A stretch of 64,000 nucleotides of DNA from Oligoflexia bacterium (GTDB taxonomy: Bacteria; Bdellovibrionota; UBA1018). The stretch covers positions 40,851 through 104,850 of the forward strand of contig JAMPXJ010000015.1 in NCBI GenBank assembly GCA_023701205.1. Reading direction: 5' to 3'. Numbering within the stretch: the stretch's first letter is position 1; each line of letters begins with the position of its first letter. Positions 1 to 8,742 of this stretch are shown here, one piece after another. The notes under the pieces were generated by a model. That model was not told the DNA's origin, did no database searches, and worked only from the letters and a program-made list of their open reading frames with translations. Position numbers and translations under genes: made by a program.

Positions 1-4
1 CACT

Positions 5-745
5 ATGTCCGGTATCTTCGAATTCCTGAGAACGAACTTCCTCCACGTGGCTCCGCTGCTGGTCGCCGCGGCCTTCGCGGTCGCGATCATCGCGGAGCGC
101 ACCAAAGCGCTCTTCGCGAGCTACCCGATCCGCGACTCCGAGTCGTTCTTCGACCGCATCAACGAGCTCGTCATGGCCGGCAAGGTGGCCGACGCGATCG
201 CCCTTTGCGATCGCTATCCCGGCAAGCCGGCCGCCCGGGTCGTCAAGCAGGGCCTGCTCCGGGCCCACCAGCCCGAAGGCCTGATCGAAAACGGCCTGCA
301 GCTCGCGGTGGGCGAGGCGACGCAGCTGATCCAGCGCCGGACCGGCTTCCTCGCGACCATCGCGAACGTCGCGACCCTGATGGGCCTCTTCGGCACCATC
401 GCCGGCCTGATCCAATCGTTTCAGGCCGTCGGCCATGCGGATGCCCAGCAGAAGTCGGCCATCCTCGCGGCCGGTATCTCCACCGCGATGAACGCCACGA
501 TGCTGGGCCTGGCAGTTGCCATCCCTTGCATGATCGCGTTCAGCTTTCTCATGAACCGGAGCAACCGGCTCGTGGCCGAGCTCGATCACTCCGCGGTGCG
601 CACGCTCGACACGCTCAAGCAGCGTTACTACTCGGCCGAGACCGGCGCCATCAGCGGCCAGGAGGAGCGCTTCGAGCAGGATGACGCTCCCGTGAGCAAC
701 GGCAAGCAGAACGGCAAGATCGTCAACCTGAGGAGAGCGGTATGA
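5..745 (+). CDS. MotA/TolQ/ExbB-type proton channel subunit (AglR-like)
   Basis: Inner-membrane stator subunit of a TolQ/ExbB/MotA-type motor that uses proton flow to drive an envelope machine. Three membrane segments are visible: about residues 13-30, 115-137 and 158-183. The second carries the family motif LMGLFGTIAGLI (125-136); the third carries STAMNATMLGLA with small and Thr residues that line the channel in this family. A large cytoplasmic loop lies between segments 1 and 2, and the C-terminus is charged. It overlaps the next gene (ATGA), which with a third gene encodes TolR/ExbD-type partners. The order Q-R-R matches the Myxococcus gliding motor AglR-AglQ-AglS. The ATG is five bases into the window, so the ribosome site is not visible and an earlier start cannot be excluded. 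Family assignment is firm; the gliding role is inferred from context. Confidence 0.9.
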   Translation: MSGIFEFLRTNFLHVAPLLVAAAFAVAIIAERTKALFASYPIRDSESFFDRINELVMAGKVADAIALCDRYPGKPAARVVKQGLLRAHQPEGLIENGLQLAVGEATQLIQRRTGFLATIANVATLMGLFGTIAGLIQSFQAVGHADAQQKSAILAAGISTAMNATMLGLAVAIPCMIAFSFLMNRSNRLVAELDHSAVRTLDTLKQRYYSAETGAISGQEERFEQDDAPVSNGKQNGKIVNLRRAV

Positions 746-1203
746 TGGTCAGCGGCGACTCGGGCCATGGCTCAGGCAGCCAGGACTTCGAGCTCAACCT
801 CGCATCGATCATCGACTGCCTGACGGTGCTCATCACCTTCGTGCTCGCATCGGCTTCCTTCCTTTCGATCGGCTTGCTCGATGCCGGCGTGGCCGCTGCC
901 GGCGCGACCGCCGCGACGGACTCCAAGCCGCCCGAGGTGAATCTCACCGTCGAGCTGGGCAAGGATCACGCGATGACCGTGAAGATCGGCGGCAAGTCCA
1001 CCTCGACCACCCAGATCCCCGCGAAGGCGGGCGCCTGGGACCAGGAGGCGCTGGCGCAGAACATCGCCACGCTCAAGCAGAAGTGGCCGGAGCTGAACGC
1101 CGCTGTGCTCACCGCCGGCGACGCGACCGAGTACCGCGACGTCGTGAAGACGATGGAAACGATCCGAAAAACCGTGCCCGCCGTCCTGCTGGGCGGGTTC
1201 TGA
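742..1203 (+). CDS. ExbD/TolR-family protein (AglQ-like)
   Basis: Partner of the preceding channel subunit. A short cytoplasmic N-terminus leads into one membrane helix (about 20-46) in which D25, in LASIIDCLTVL, sits at the position of the protonatable Asp of ExbD/TolR. The rest is a periplasmic domain with a beta-strand and helix pattern like TolR. The start overlaps the stop of the upstream gene as ATGA, indicating translational coupling; a second ATG follows directly at 745. A second, different TolR-like gene follows after 22 bases. Two unlike TolR subunits behind one TolQ is the arrangement seen in gliding or sporulation motors rather than in the classical Tol system, which is encoded separately at 26839. 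Confidence 0.88.
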   Translation: MMVSGDSGHGSGSQDFELNLASIIDCLTVLITFVLASASFLSIGLLDAGVAAAGATAATDSKPPEVNLTVELGKDHAMTVKIGGKSTSTTQIPAKAGAWDQEALAQNIATLKQKWPELNAAVLTAGDATEYRDVVKTMETIRKTVPAVLLGGF

Positions 1204-1225
1204 CAGATAACCGACGGGGACTCAG

Positions 1226-1729
1226 ATGAGAAAGCACAAGTTCAAGAGACGCGCGCCGCAGAACGAGGAGATGAGCCTCCAGATCACCTCGATGGCCGAT
1301 ATTTTCACCATCCTGCTCGTGTTCCTCCTGAAGAGCTACGCGACGGGCGCCGTCAACGTGAGCCCGAGCGCCGGCACGCTGCTGCCCGAGGCGCAGGCGG
1401 GCGAAACCTCGGTCGAGGCGCTCAAGGTCGAGGTCTCCCAGGGCGCCGTGCTGGTCGAGGGACAGCCGGTCGCGAGCCTCAAGGAGTTCCGCTTCGAGAA
1501 GGGCGACCTCCAGGCCAACGGCTCTTCCGCGTCGCTCGGCAAGGCCCTCGAGAAGGAGCGGCAGCGCCAGCTCCTGATCGCGAAGGCGAACTCCGACGTG
1601 AAGGTCGACCCCAAGATCATCGTGGTTTCGGACCAGCGAGCCCCTTATTCCACGATCAAGTCCGTCCTCGCCTCCGCGGCCCTTCACGGCTACACTGATT
1701 TCAAGTTAGCCGTCGTCAAAGGGGAATAG
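1226..1729 (+). CDS. ExbD/TolR-family protein (AglS-like)
   Basis: Second TolR/ExbD-type subunit. The N-terminus is very basic (RKHKFKRR), then one membrane helix runs from about residue 18 to 40 with D25 in TSMADIFTILLVFLL at the conserved proton-carrying position. The periplasmic domain ends in the usual TolR-like fold (KIIVVSDQRAPYSTIKSVLASA). A GGGGA ribosome site stands before the ATG. It lies between the first TolR-like gene and a large TPR protein whose start follows the stop by one base, so all four are read as one operon. It is clearly not a duplicate of its neighbour: the two share only the membrane-helix pattern. Confidence 0.88.
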   Translation: MRKHKFKRRAPQNEEMSLQITSMADIFTILLVFLLKSYATGAVNVSPSAGTLLPEAQAGETSVEALKVEVSQGAVLVEGQPVASLKEFRFEKGDLQANGSSASLGKALEKERQRQLLIAKANSDVKVDPKIIVVSDQRAPYSTIKSVLASAALHGYTDFKLAVVKGE

Positions 1730-1730
1730 C

Positions 1731-4700
1731 ATGGCTCTTGAGAAAGCAGTGGCGTTCGCCGCGATCGTCTTCGCCGGGACGGCGTTGGCAAATCCCGCAA
1801 TGGAGGTCCGCGTCTCCCGGTCCGCGACGAGCGAGCAGCACGAGCGCAACGTCGATGAAGTGGCGCTATCCGCCCAGGAAAAGGCGATCTCCCGGCTGCA
1901 GTCACTGCTCAGGAAATACCGCAATACCCGCCAGGAACCCGTACTGCTCTCGAAACTCGCCGACGTCCAGCAGCAGGCGGCCTCGATCCTCTTCCGCCTC
2001 TCGCTGGGAGGCAAGGCCGCCCGCGGCGCCGCCGGCAAAGCCCGATTCCAGAAGGCGATGAAGCAGGCCATCGCGAGCTACTCCACCCTGATCGCGAAGT
2101 ATCCCCATTACGAGGAGATCGCGCACGCCTACTTCGCGCGCGGCAAGGGCTACGAGGAGCTCGATCAGAAGGCGCAGGCCACCAAGGACTACCTGCACCT
2201 CGTGAAAAACTTCCCGACCGCCGAGGAGGCGCCGTCGGCCTACATGTCCCTGGCCGAGTTCTCCATCCAGGAGAACAACCATGCCCGCGCGATCACCTAC
2301 CTCAACGAGGTCGAGAAGCTCACGGAACATCCGCTGTATCCGTTCGCCCTCTACAAGCTCGCCTGGTCCCACTACAACCTCAAGAATATCCCGGCGGCGC
2401 TCTCCTTCGCCGAGCGCCAGGTCGCTTACTACAACGGGCGAAACAGCCCGGCCGACGGCACGGCGACTTCCGATGAAGCGCTGCGCGAGAATACCTTGCT
2501 CGATCTCGCCGTCTTCTACTTCGAAGGATACGAGCAGAAACGCGGGGAATACAGTCTTTCGAACGCCTATCCCTATTTCAGGAAAATCGAGGCCGGGCCC
2601 GTGCTCGGACGAATGCTGCATCGGTTCTCCAAGCTCCTGCGCTCGCATGATCACGAGGAAGACCTCATGGCCTTCAAGGACGAACTCCTCAGGAAGGAGC
2701 CGGGCCGCGCCGAGACGCTCGAGGTCCTCCTGACGACCTACGAGTACCAGCTCAACAAGCGGCGCTACCAGCAGCTCATCCAGAGCTCGCAGGACCTGGT
2801 GACGCTGCATGCCCTCCTGCCGGAGGACCGCAAGTCGCCCGAGGCCGAGAAGCGCCACGCCACTTTCGCCCGCGCGCAGAAGCTGGTGCTGGATACCGCC
2901 GAAGGCCTGCAGGCGATGATCGTCAAGAACAAGGCCGCCGACGACGTCCGCTCCTATAGCGTGATCCTCGCTTCGATCTACGAGGCTTTCACCAAGATCG
3001 TCGACGAAACGGATCCTCGCATTCCCCGCGTGCATTACAACCTGGCGGAGACCCTGTTCGCGATCAAGGACTTCAACGGCGCGACCACGCACTACCGCTG
3101 GGTGGTCGATCATGGCGACTGGGACGCCAAGACGAAGGATGGCCAGGCCACCGTGCCGGACGCGAGCCTCAAGGCGATCGCGTCACGTTACGAGGTGCTC
3201 CGCGAGAAAAAGCTGATCCCCACGGAGCTCGCCGCCCGCTCGCCCGCCAAGGCCCGCGATACCGAGCTCGATCCGGCGCTCGCCGAATGGGTCCAATGGA
3301 TCGATCGTCACGTGAAGCTCTCGGGCCGCGCGTCCGAATCCGCGGACAATTTCGTCTTCGAAGCCAACCGCGCGCTCTACGCCCAGAACCATCTTCCCGA
3401 CGCGCTCGCGCGGATGGGCGCCTTCGTCAAGCGCCGGCCGGGCTCGACCTTCGCCTCGCCTACCGCGAGCCTGATGCTCGATACCTATATCGCGGGCCAG
3501 GACTGGGAACGCACTCATGACCTCGCAGAGGAGCTCATGAAGTACAAGCCCCTGAACACGGGCGCTTTCCAGAAGAAGCTGCTTGCGGTCGCGGCAGACG
3601 CTTCCTACAAGCTCATCGAAGCCAGCCATGCGCGCCAGGATGCGGACGCGACGATGGATGGCGCTGATGATTTCCTCGAGAAGTATCCGGCGAGCGACCG
3701 GCTATCCGACGTCCTCGCGCTCGCCGGCGCGGCCGGCCTTCGCGCCAATCAGAAGGCGCGGGCCGACATCTATTTCTCCCGCCTGATCAAGGAAGCCTCC
3801 AATCCCGGGAAGAGCATCAGTACGAGCAACCTGGGCGCCGCGCTGATCGCCCGTGCGCAGATGGCCGAGGAGCTCTACCGCTTTCCCGCCGCTGCAACGG
3901 ATTACCGGGCCTATCTCGCGCTGCCGGCGAAGGCGCTGAAGCTCGAGGAAAGCAAGGCGGACGAACTCCGGAAGAAGACCCTCACCCTGATCTGGCTGGG
4001 TGGCGAGGACTCCGCTCTTAGCGCCGCCCTGAGCGACAAGACGCTCTGCTCCGAGGGGCTGGCGCAGGAATGCGACAAATTCTCCGCTCTCTCCGCGCTG
4101 AGCGCCTTCGCCCGGCTGTCCGACAACCAGAAAGAGGAAACCACCCGGAGCGCCTTCGAGCGGTGCCGGAAGAGCTCGGATTCAACCTCCAAGGAGAGCC
4201 GCGCGATCTGGGCCGCGGTCGCGCTGGAAGGGTCACGCGAGCTCGCCTTTCGCGACCGCAACGTCGCGCTCCGCAACCTCTCGGACAACTGGGACGAGCT
4301 GGATCCGCTCGTGCGCACCCACCTTCTCCCCTTCGTGACCGCTTCGATCCCGCGTGCGCTCGAGCAAAACCGCATCGCGATGAAGGACGTGGCCCCGCTG
4401 CGCGCCGACGAACGCTACATCACGAGGCGGGTCGAGGTGATCCGTGAGCTCGAGAACGCCACGACCAAGATCGTGAAGCTGCCCTGGGCGCGCATCCGGG
4501 CCGAATCCCTCAACGAGATCGCGGAAACCTACCTGGACTTCGCGCGCAGCCTCATGGGACTGAAGCCTCCCAAGGGCCTCAACGAGGAGGAGCTCGCCGC
4601 GTATCAGGACACGGTGAAAAAGCTCGTGTTCCCGTTCGAGGAGAAGGGACAGGAGATGCGCTCGAAGTCCTTCGAGCTGGCTTCGAAGTTCGCCATCGAG

Positions 4701-5273
4701 GACGAGCCTTTCCGCAAGATCTCGGAGCCGTTCTTCGCCGAGAACCCGTCCCAGGCCAAGCGGCTGCGACTCCCGGCGGCGGTGAGCGCGCCCCCCGCGC
4801 TGGATCTGGCGTATCTCGCCAGCCTCGACCCCGATGGGAACTGGCAGGAGCTCGCCCGCCTGGCGGAAAGCGACTCACCCAAGCTCAAGAGCGCCGAGGC
4901 CAGGGTGAAAGCCTACTGGGCCAGGGCCCTGAAGAGCCGCCGGTGGCGCCAGGTCGCCTTTTTCCTTCAGGAGGCCCGCGAGAAATCCCTCATTCCCCCC
5001 GGCACCCTGGGCATAGTGCGCTCCGTCTCGCTCGCGGCGCTCGGCGCGCGGGCCGAAGGACTCACCGAGCTCGAGGACGCGCGCAAGAATCTCCCGCCCG
5101 AGGCGCGGATCGCGGCCTCCACCGTGCTCATGCAGCATTATCTCAAGGCCTTCGCCCGCGAGAAGACCCGCACGCTGTTCAAGGAGGTCGAGAGCGAGCA
5201 GGCCTCTCGAAACGAGAAGCCGAGCCAGGAGCAGGCCTCCCTCAACGCGCTCGCGACCACCGCGGTACAATGA
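1731..5273 (+). CDS. Giant periplasmic tetratricopeptide-repeat protein
   Basis: An 1180-residue exported protein. The signal peptide ends near residue 20 (AGTALA-NP). The rest is almost wholly helical and rich in TPR-like units, clearest near residues 120-220 (AHAYFARGKGYEELDQKAQA, then SAYMSLAEFSIQENNHARAI), with further units near 430-470 and through the C-terminal half. There is no enzyme motif; such solenoids act as scaffolds. The ATG follows the upstream stop by one base, with GGGGA ahead of it. Directly behind a TolQ-TolR-TolR motor, it is a plausible periplasmic track or adaptor, comparable in role to the TPR proteins of the Myxococcus Glt complex (GltI/GltE). Role is inferred; fold and export are seen. 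Confidence 0.85.
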   Translation: MALEKAVAFAAIVFAGTALANPAMEVRVSRSATSEQHERNVDEVALSAQEKAISRLQSLLRKYRNTRQEPVLLSKLADVQQQAASILFRLSLGGKAARGAAGKARFQKAMKQAIASYSTLIAKYPHYEEIAHAYFARGKGYEELDQKAQATKDYLHLVKNFPTAEEAPSAYMSLAEFSIQENNHARAITYLNEVEKLTEHPLYPFALYKLAWSHYNLKNIPAALSFAERQVAYYNGRNSPADGTATSDEALRENTLLDLAVFYFEGYEQKRGEYSLSNAYPYFRKIEAGPVLGRMLHRFSKLLRSHDHEEDLMAFKDELLRKEPGRAETLEVLLTTYEYQLNKRRYQQLIQSSQDLVTLHALLPEDRKSPEAEKRHATFARAQKLVLDTAEGLQAMIVKNKAADDVRSYSVILASIYEAFTKIVDETDPRIPRVHYNLAETLFAIKDFNGATTHYRWVVDHGDWDAKTKDGQATVPDASLKAIASRYEVLREKKLIPTELAARSPAKARDTELDPALAEWVQWIDRHVKLSGRASESADNFVFEANRALYAQNHLPDALARMGAFVKRRPGSTFASPTASLMLDTYIAGQDWERTHDLAEELMKYKPLNTGAFQKKLLAVAADASYKLIEASHARQDADATMDGADDFLEKYPASDRLSDVLALAGAAGLRANQKARADIYFSRLIKEASNPGKSISTSNLGAALIARAQMAEELYRFPAAATDYRAYLALPAKALKLEESKADELRKKTLTLIWLGGEDSALSAALSDKTLCSEGLAQECDKFSALSALSAFARLSDNQKEETTRSAFERCRKSSDSTSKESRAIWAAVALEGSRELAFRDRNVALRNLSDNWDELDPLVRTHLLPFVTASIPRALEQNRIAMKDVAPLRADERYITRRVEVIRELENATTKIVKLPWARIRAESLNEIAETYLDFARSLMGLKPPKGLNEEELAAYQDTVKKLVFPFEEKGQEMRSKSFELASKFAIEDEPFRKISEPFFAENPSQAKRLRLPAAVSAPPALDLAYLASLDPDGNWQELARLAESDSPKLKSAEARVKAYWARALKSRRWRQVAFFLQEAREKSLIPPGTLGIVRSVSLAALGARAEGLTELEDARKNLPPEARIAASTVLMQHYLKAFAREKTRTLFKEVESEQASRNEKPSQEQASLNALATTAVQ

Positions 5274-5284
5274 GGGGCGACTGA

Positions 5285-5683
5285 TCAGGCGGCGCGCGGC
5301 GTCGTATTGACGGAACCGCCCGACTGGAGGATATCGTCCATGGAAATGATACCCACCATCCGCTTGGCCCGGTTCAGGACCGGCAATCGCCGGATATCCT
5401 GGTCCCGCATCTTGCGGGCGATATCCGAAACCGACTGATCCTCGAAGCAGTAGATCACGGGTGAGGTCATCGCATCCTGCACCTTCACCTCGTTGGGATC
5501 CTGCCCGGCCGAGACGGAGCGAATCACGATGTCGCGGTCGCTGATGATCCCGACGAGCCGATCCTGGCCGCAGACCGGGAGGATTCCGACATTGGCTTCA
5601 TCCATCTTCCGGGCCGCCTCCTTGAGGGTCGCGTCCGGCCCGATGACCTCCACTCCCGAACTCATGATTTCCCTGACGTTCAT
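5285..5683 (-). CDS. CBS-domain protein
   Basis: A 132-residue protein made of two CBS motifs, the pair forming one nucleotide-sensing Bateman module. Motif 1 begins MNVREIMSSGVEVIGPDATL; motif 2 contains VQDAMTSPVIYCFEDQSVSD and ends RLPVLNRAKRMVGIISMDDI. It has no effector domain, so it acts alone or on a partner. The start is placed at 5683, where AGGAAGGGAGAAAACGG precedes the ATG; a start 48 bases upstream (5731) would add residues derived from a tandem repeat and is unlikely. It follows the BON-SRPBCC gene on the same strand and points against the TPR operon. Confidence 0.88.
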   Translation of the reverse strand: MNVREIMSSGVEVIGPDATLKEAARKMDEANVGILPVCGQDRLVGIISDRDIVIRSVSAGQDPNEVKVQDAMTSPVIYCFEDQSVSDIARKMRDQDIRRLPVLNRAKRMVGIISMDDILQSGGSVNTTPRAA

Positions 5684-5715
5684 CCGTTTTCTCCCTTCCT
5701 GTTGCTTCTCTCCCC

Positions 5716-5776
5716 GCGTGCATTCCGTCACGCGCCTTGCGCGTGCATTCCGTCACGCGCCTTGCGCGTGCATTCC
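5716..5776. repeat. 25-bp tandem repeat, 2.4 copies, at the end of the SRPBCC gene
   Basis: The unit gcgtgcattccgtcacgcgc plus cttgc occurs at 5716-5740 and 5741-5765, with the first 11 bases again at 5766-5776. On the minus strand the copies read as the last codons and stop of the upstream gene, so the stop region is duplicated in the leader of the CBS gene. Confidence 0.9.
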
Positions 5777-6727
5777 TATGATCTGCCTGCGCGAAGGCCC
5801 TTCCTCGATCAGCGTCTTCATCTGCGCCAGCGCGCGCGCCACCTTCAGCTTAGGGCCGAAGCCGAAGACCTGGGCGGCGACGCGCCCCAACAGAGCTCCC
5901 GGCGGATGATACGACAGCTCCAGCTCCACCCGCGTTCCACCTTCGTCGTTCGCGCGGAACCTCACCCTGCCCGCATTGTGAATCACCGACCCGGGCATCG
6001 TGCGCCAGGAAAGATACTCGTTGGGCACCTTGCGCGTGACGACCGCATCCCAGCTCAACGGCGCGCCCCCGGGCCCGTCGACGACCCAATGCGAGCGCTT
6101 GCCGCCTGGCAGCGTCCTGACCTCGCGGACGTCCTTCATGAAACGGGGGAAATTCTCGAAGTTCGCCCAGAACTGGAACACTTGCGAAACGGGCGCCTCG
6201 ATGTCGATGGACTTGCGGATTCGAAGAAAACGGGCCCGTCGGGCCCTAAACCGCTTTCCCGGCTGACGCCCTCCCGTGGCGTCCATCGGTGTACTCAGAA
6301 GCTGATTGTCGACTTCGCGGACGCCGCGGACCCGATGCAGGGAGCTCACCAGGCGCGGCACCTCTTCCGGCGCGCAACGCCCCTTGAGAGTGACCCGACC
6401 CGCGTCGACGGAGACCTCGACCGAATGCGGATGCGATACAAGGCGTCCCAGGCGCGAGCGGACGCGCGCGACCAGAATGTCGTCGGCAGGGGTCTCCTGT
6501 TCGGCGATTCGGGCCCGTGTGTCGAGAATCAGGCCGCGCGACCGGTTGCCCAGGTCGGCCAAGCCCATCTTGATTGCGTTGCCGGACCGACGCGCAACAT
6601 GCACGCCCCGCTGCCGCACCTCCGCGCGACGCCGACTTCCGCGCTGCGGATCGAGGAAATACATGGCAGCAGCCCCGAGACCGAAGCCACTCAGGCTCCA
6701 AAACGTTCGCGATATGGCTTTCTTCAT
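5753..6727 (-). CDS. BON and SRPBCC (polyketide cyclase-like) domain membrane protein
   Basis: A 324-residue protein with three parts. Residues 9-24 form a short hydrophobic segment followed by DPQRGSRRR, the pattern of YtxH-like anchors. Residues about 82-146 are a BON domain (VEVSVDAGRVTLKGRCAPEE, then VRGVREVDNQL). Residues about 170-315 are an SRPBCC ligand-binding fold (IDIEAPVSQVFQFWANFENFPRFM). This combination is common as an unexplained stress or envelope protein often found beside CBS-domain genes, as here. The ATG at 6727 is followed by a lysine-rich start. The end of the gene lies inside a 25-bp tandem repeat. The function of the lipid-like binding domain is unknown. Confidence 0.85.
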   Translation of the reverse strand: MKKAISRTFWSLSGFGLGAAAMYFLDPQRGSRRRAEVRQRGVHVARRSGNAIKMGLADLGNRSRGLILDTRARIAEQETPADDILVARVRSRLGRLVSHPHSVEVSVDAGRVTLKGRCAPEEVPRLVSSLHRVRGVREVDNQLLSTPMDATGGRQPGKRFRARRARFLRIRKSIDIEAPVSQVFQFWANFENFPRFMKDVREVRTLPGGKRSHWVVDGPGGAPLSWDAVVTRKVPNEYLSWRTMPGSVIHNAGRVRFRANDEGGTRVELELSYHPPGALLGRVAAQVFGFGPKLKVARALAQMKTLIEEGPSRRQIIGMHAQGA

Positions 6728-6843
6728 AATTTCACTCCGTTGGCCAAGACTGGTGCAAATCGGGTACCTCTTGCAAAGCCGTCAGCCCACGGTTCCATTC
6801 CTAACTATTGGTAATTACAAGATAATAAAAATACCTGATCGTA

Positions 6844-6871
6844 TTGTTTGATTTTTTTCATTTTGTTAAAT
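6844..6871 (+). promoter_or_regulatory. Possible sigma-70-type promoter in an A/T-rich divergent gap
   Basis: The gap 6728-6911 between divergent genes is strikingly A/T-rich. TTGTTT (6844-6849) and TTAAAT (6866-6871) are 16 bases apart and point toward the small secreted protein. The match is only partial. Confidence 0.35.
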
Positions 6872-6911
6872 AACATTAATCTTAGATATGCACTACCTCA
6901 GGGGATTTTCA

Positions 6912-7181
6912 ATGTGTCGGTTCTTGCGTCTGGCCTTCGCGATTCTGATCCTCAGCATGGCGGACCTCTCCGCCATCGCCGCAGGCCGCGACAGCAAACG
7001 CGCCAAAGTCATCGACTTCGAAGACGAGGTGGTCGAAGGCCTCAACCGTCGACCCCTGGACTCCCTGAGCCAGATCTCCGAACGCGACCGCAAGAGAAAG
7101 AAGCCGCACCTTTATCGCAAGCGCGCGAGCTTCAAGAGCGAAACCCGGGAAAGCCTGCGCACCGCGCGGTTCACGCCCTGA
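6912..7181 (+). CDS. Small exported basic protein, unrecognised
   Basis: Eighty-nine residues. The hydrophobic N-terminus (FLRLAFAILILSMADLSAIAA) is a signal peptide with a likely cut near residue 24; the mature part is very polar and basic (RDRKRKKPHLYRKRASFKSE). The start at 6912 is chosen because AGGGGA stands seven bases ahead; an in-frame ATG at 6888 has no such site. It stands first in the second motor block, 19 bases before the AgmX/TonB-like gene, so it may be a small subunit or assembly factor of that machine. No family recognised. Confidence 0.65.
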   Translation: MCRFLRLAFAILILSMADLSAIAAGRDSKRAKVIDFEDEVVEGLNRRPLDSLSQISERDRKRKKPHLYRKRASFKSETRESLRTARFTP

Positions 7182-7200
7182 GGAAGAGGAGTAACGGTTG

Positions 7201-8739
7201 ATGAGCCACCCCAAGACTTCCAGCAGACATGACGAATACGTGGTGACGACCTCGGCCCGGGGCAGCTCACGCACGCAAGTTTGGGACTCCGCGCGACCGT
7301 TGGCGATCGGCCACCCCCTGCGCTGGGTCGTCGAACGCACCGAAAAAGGCGTTCGTGTCCGGGACCTCTCCGCCCCCGGCCTGAAGGAGATTCCCGCCTC
7401 GCAGCTCGATGGAACCGAGCTGGATCTTCCGCGCGAGCCGGGCTCGCCCGACAGCGATCGCGTCCGGCTCAAGATCCATCCCGTCCATCGCGTACTCCCC
7501 GCGTTCCACTCGAGCCAGGGCGGCGCGCTGAGCGTTTTCGCCTGCGCCGGCAACTGGGTTATCGACGCGCGCGTGCTCGCGGGCGCGGCCGCGACCTACG
7601 ATGCGACGCTTTCGGGAAAGACGATCTTCTCGCTCACGAAGTCGGCCGGCGATGGCTGGGCCATCCTTCCGGTCGCCGAAGGCCTCGCATTGAAAGGCCC
7701 CGAGGAGAAACCCCTCGCCCCGGGCCAGCGCATCGAGCTGTCGCTTGAGCGGCTCAGCCAAAGCACCCTCACGCTTCAGACACCCGAAAAAGGCCTGCGC
7801 ACGTGGCGCTTCGCGCTTTCGGAGAACCCCTCGCTCCCCGCGCCGAAACCCGGTCAGCTGCAGTTGGAGCCGGATGTCGAGCAGTTCCGCCTGGCCTTGA
7901 GATATTCGGGGATCGCCTTGGCCGCTTTCCTCGTGATGAGCTTCCTCTGGCCCAAGCCCAAGGTGGAGACCCAGGAGCTCATTCCCCCGCAGTTCGCCAA
8001 GATCGTGCTGTCGAAGCCGAAGACCGCGGATTCGCCGGCGCCCGGCGCCAAGGCCGACCCCAAGAGCACGGTGGCCGCCAACGCCCCCAAGAAAGTCCAG
8101 GAGGCCGCCGTGGTCCAGGCATTCCGGGCCAAGGCGCTTTCGAACGCGGTGAGCGGCCTGCTCAAGGGCGGCATGACCCGGCTTCTCGCGCAGTCCGATT
8201 TCGTCGCGGGCACCCGCAACAGCCAGGACGCGCGCCAGATGTTCGACTCCAAGTCCAAGTCGCTCCGGGCCACCGGCCCCGATACGGGGCTGATGGACGC
8301 GCGCAACGTCCAGGTCGGCGCGATCGGCGGCAGCGGCGCGGGCAGCGGCGGCGTAGGTTACGGCAAGGGCAACCACGCCGGCGTCAAGGGCCAGGGTGGC
8401 TCCTTCGTCACGATGGATACGACCGGCTCCACGGTCGACGAGGGCCTCTCCAAGGACGAGGTCGGCGAGGTCATCCATCGCCATATGAGCGAGGTTCGCT
8501 ACTGCTACGAATCAGCGATGATCCGCACGCCCGACCTCGAGGGCAAGCTCATCACGAACTTCGTGATCGGCGGCAACGGCATGGTGAAATCCACCGAGGT
8601 GAAATCATCGACCCTGCCGGATCCCCGGCTCGATGACTGCATCCTGCGGCGGCTGGCGACCTGGAAATTCCCTAACCCCCGCGGCGGCGTCGATGTCGCG
8701 GTCTCCTATCCATTCATCTTCAAGACACTGGGAAGGTAA
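7201..8739 (+). CDS. AgmX/PglI C-terminal (TonB-like) domain protein, GltG-like
   Basis: A 512-residue inner-membrane protein. Residues 1-220 are cytoplasmic and beta-rich, resembling an FHA-type sandwich without clear phosphothreonine-binding residues. One membrane helix follows (about 233-248, SGIALAAFLVMSFLW), then a periplasmic linker rich in Ala, Lys and Gly (GSGAGSGGVGYGKG). The final 90 residues match the AgmX/PglI C-terminal domain, with its paired cysteines (YCYESA and DDCILRR), EGKLITNFVIGGNGMV and the closing VSYPFIFKTL. In Myxococcus, proteins with this layout (GltG, GltJ) carry force across the periplasm for gliding. AGGAG precedes; TTG at 7198 is an alternative start. It is followed by the barrel gene after three bases. 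Confidence 0.85.
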   Translation: MSHPKTSSRHDEYVVTTSARGSSRTQVWDSARPLAIGHPLRWVVERTEKGVRVRDLSAPGLKEIPASQLDGTELDLPREPGSPDSDRVRLKIHPVHRVLPAFHSSQGGALSVFACAGNWVIDARVLAGAAATYDATLSGKTIFSLTKSAGDGWAILPVAEGLALKGPEEKPLAPGQRIELSLERLSQSTLTLQTPEKGLRTWRFALSENPSLPAPKPGQLQLEPDVEQFRLALRYSGIALAAFLVMSFLWPKPKVETQELIPPQFAKIVLSKPKTADSPAPGAKADPKSTVAANAPKKVQEAAVVQAFRAKALSNAVSGLLKGGMTRLLAQSDFVAGTRNSQDARQMFDSKSKSLRATGPDTGLMDARNVQVGAIGGSGAGSGGVGYGKGNHAGVKGQGGSFVTMDTTGSTVDEGLSKDEVGEVIHRHMSEVRYCYESAMIRTPDLEGKLITNFVIGGNGMVKSTEVKSSTLPDPRLDDCILRRLATWKFPNPRGGVDVAVSYPFIFKTLGR

Positions 8740-8742
8740 ACC

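Noticed and set aside
5716..5776. Tandem repeat considered as a CRISPR remnant or attachment site
   Set aside because: There are no spacers, the unit is the end of a gene, and no integrase or cas gene is near.
5702..6814. Plus-strand frame of 370 codons opposite the BON-SRPBCC gene
   Set aside because: The minus strand has clear domains; the plus frame is compositional only.
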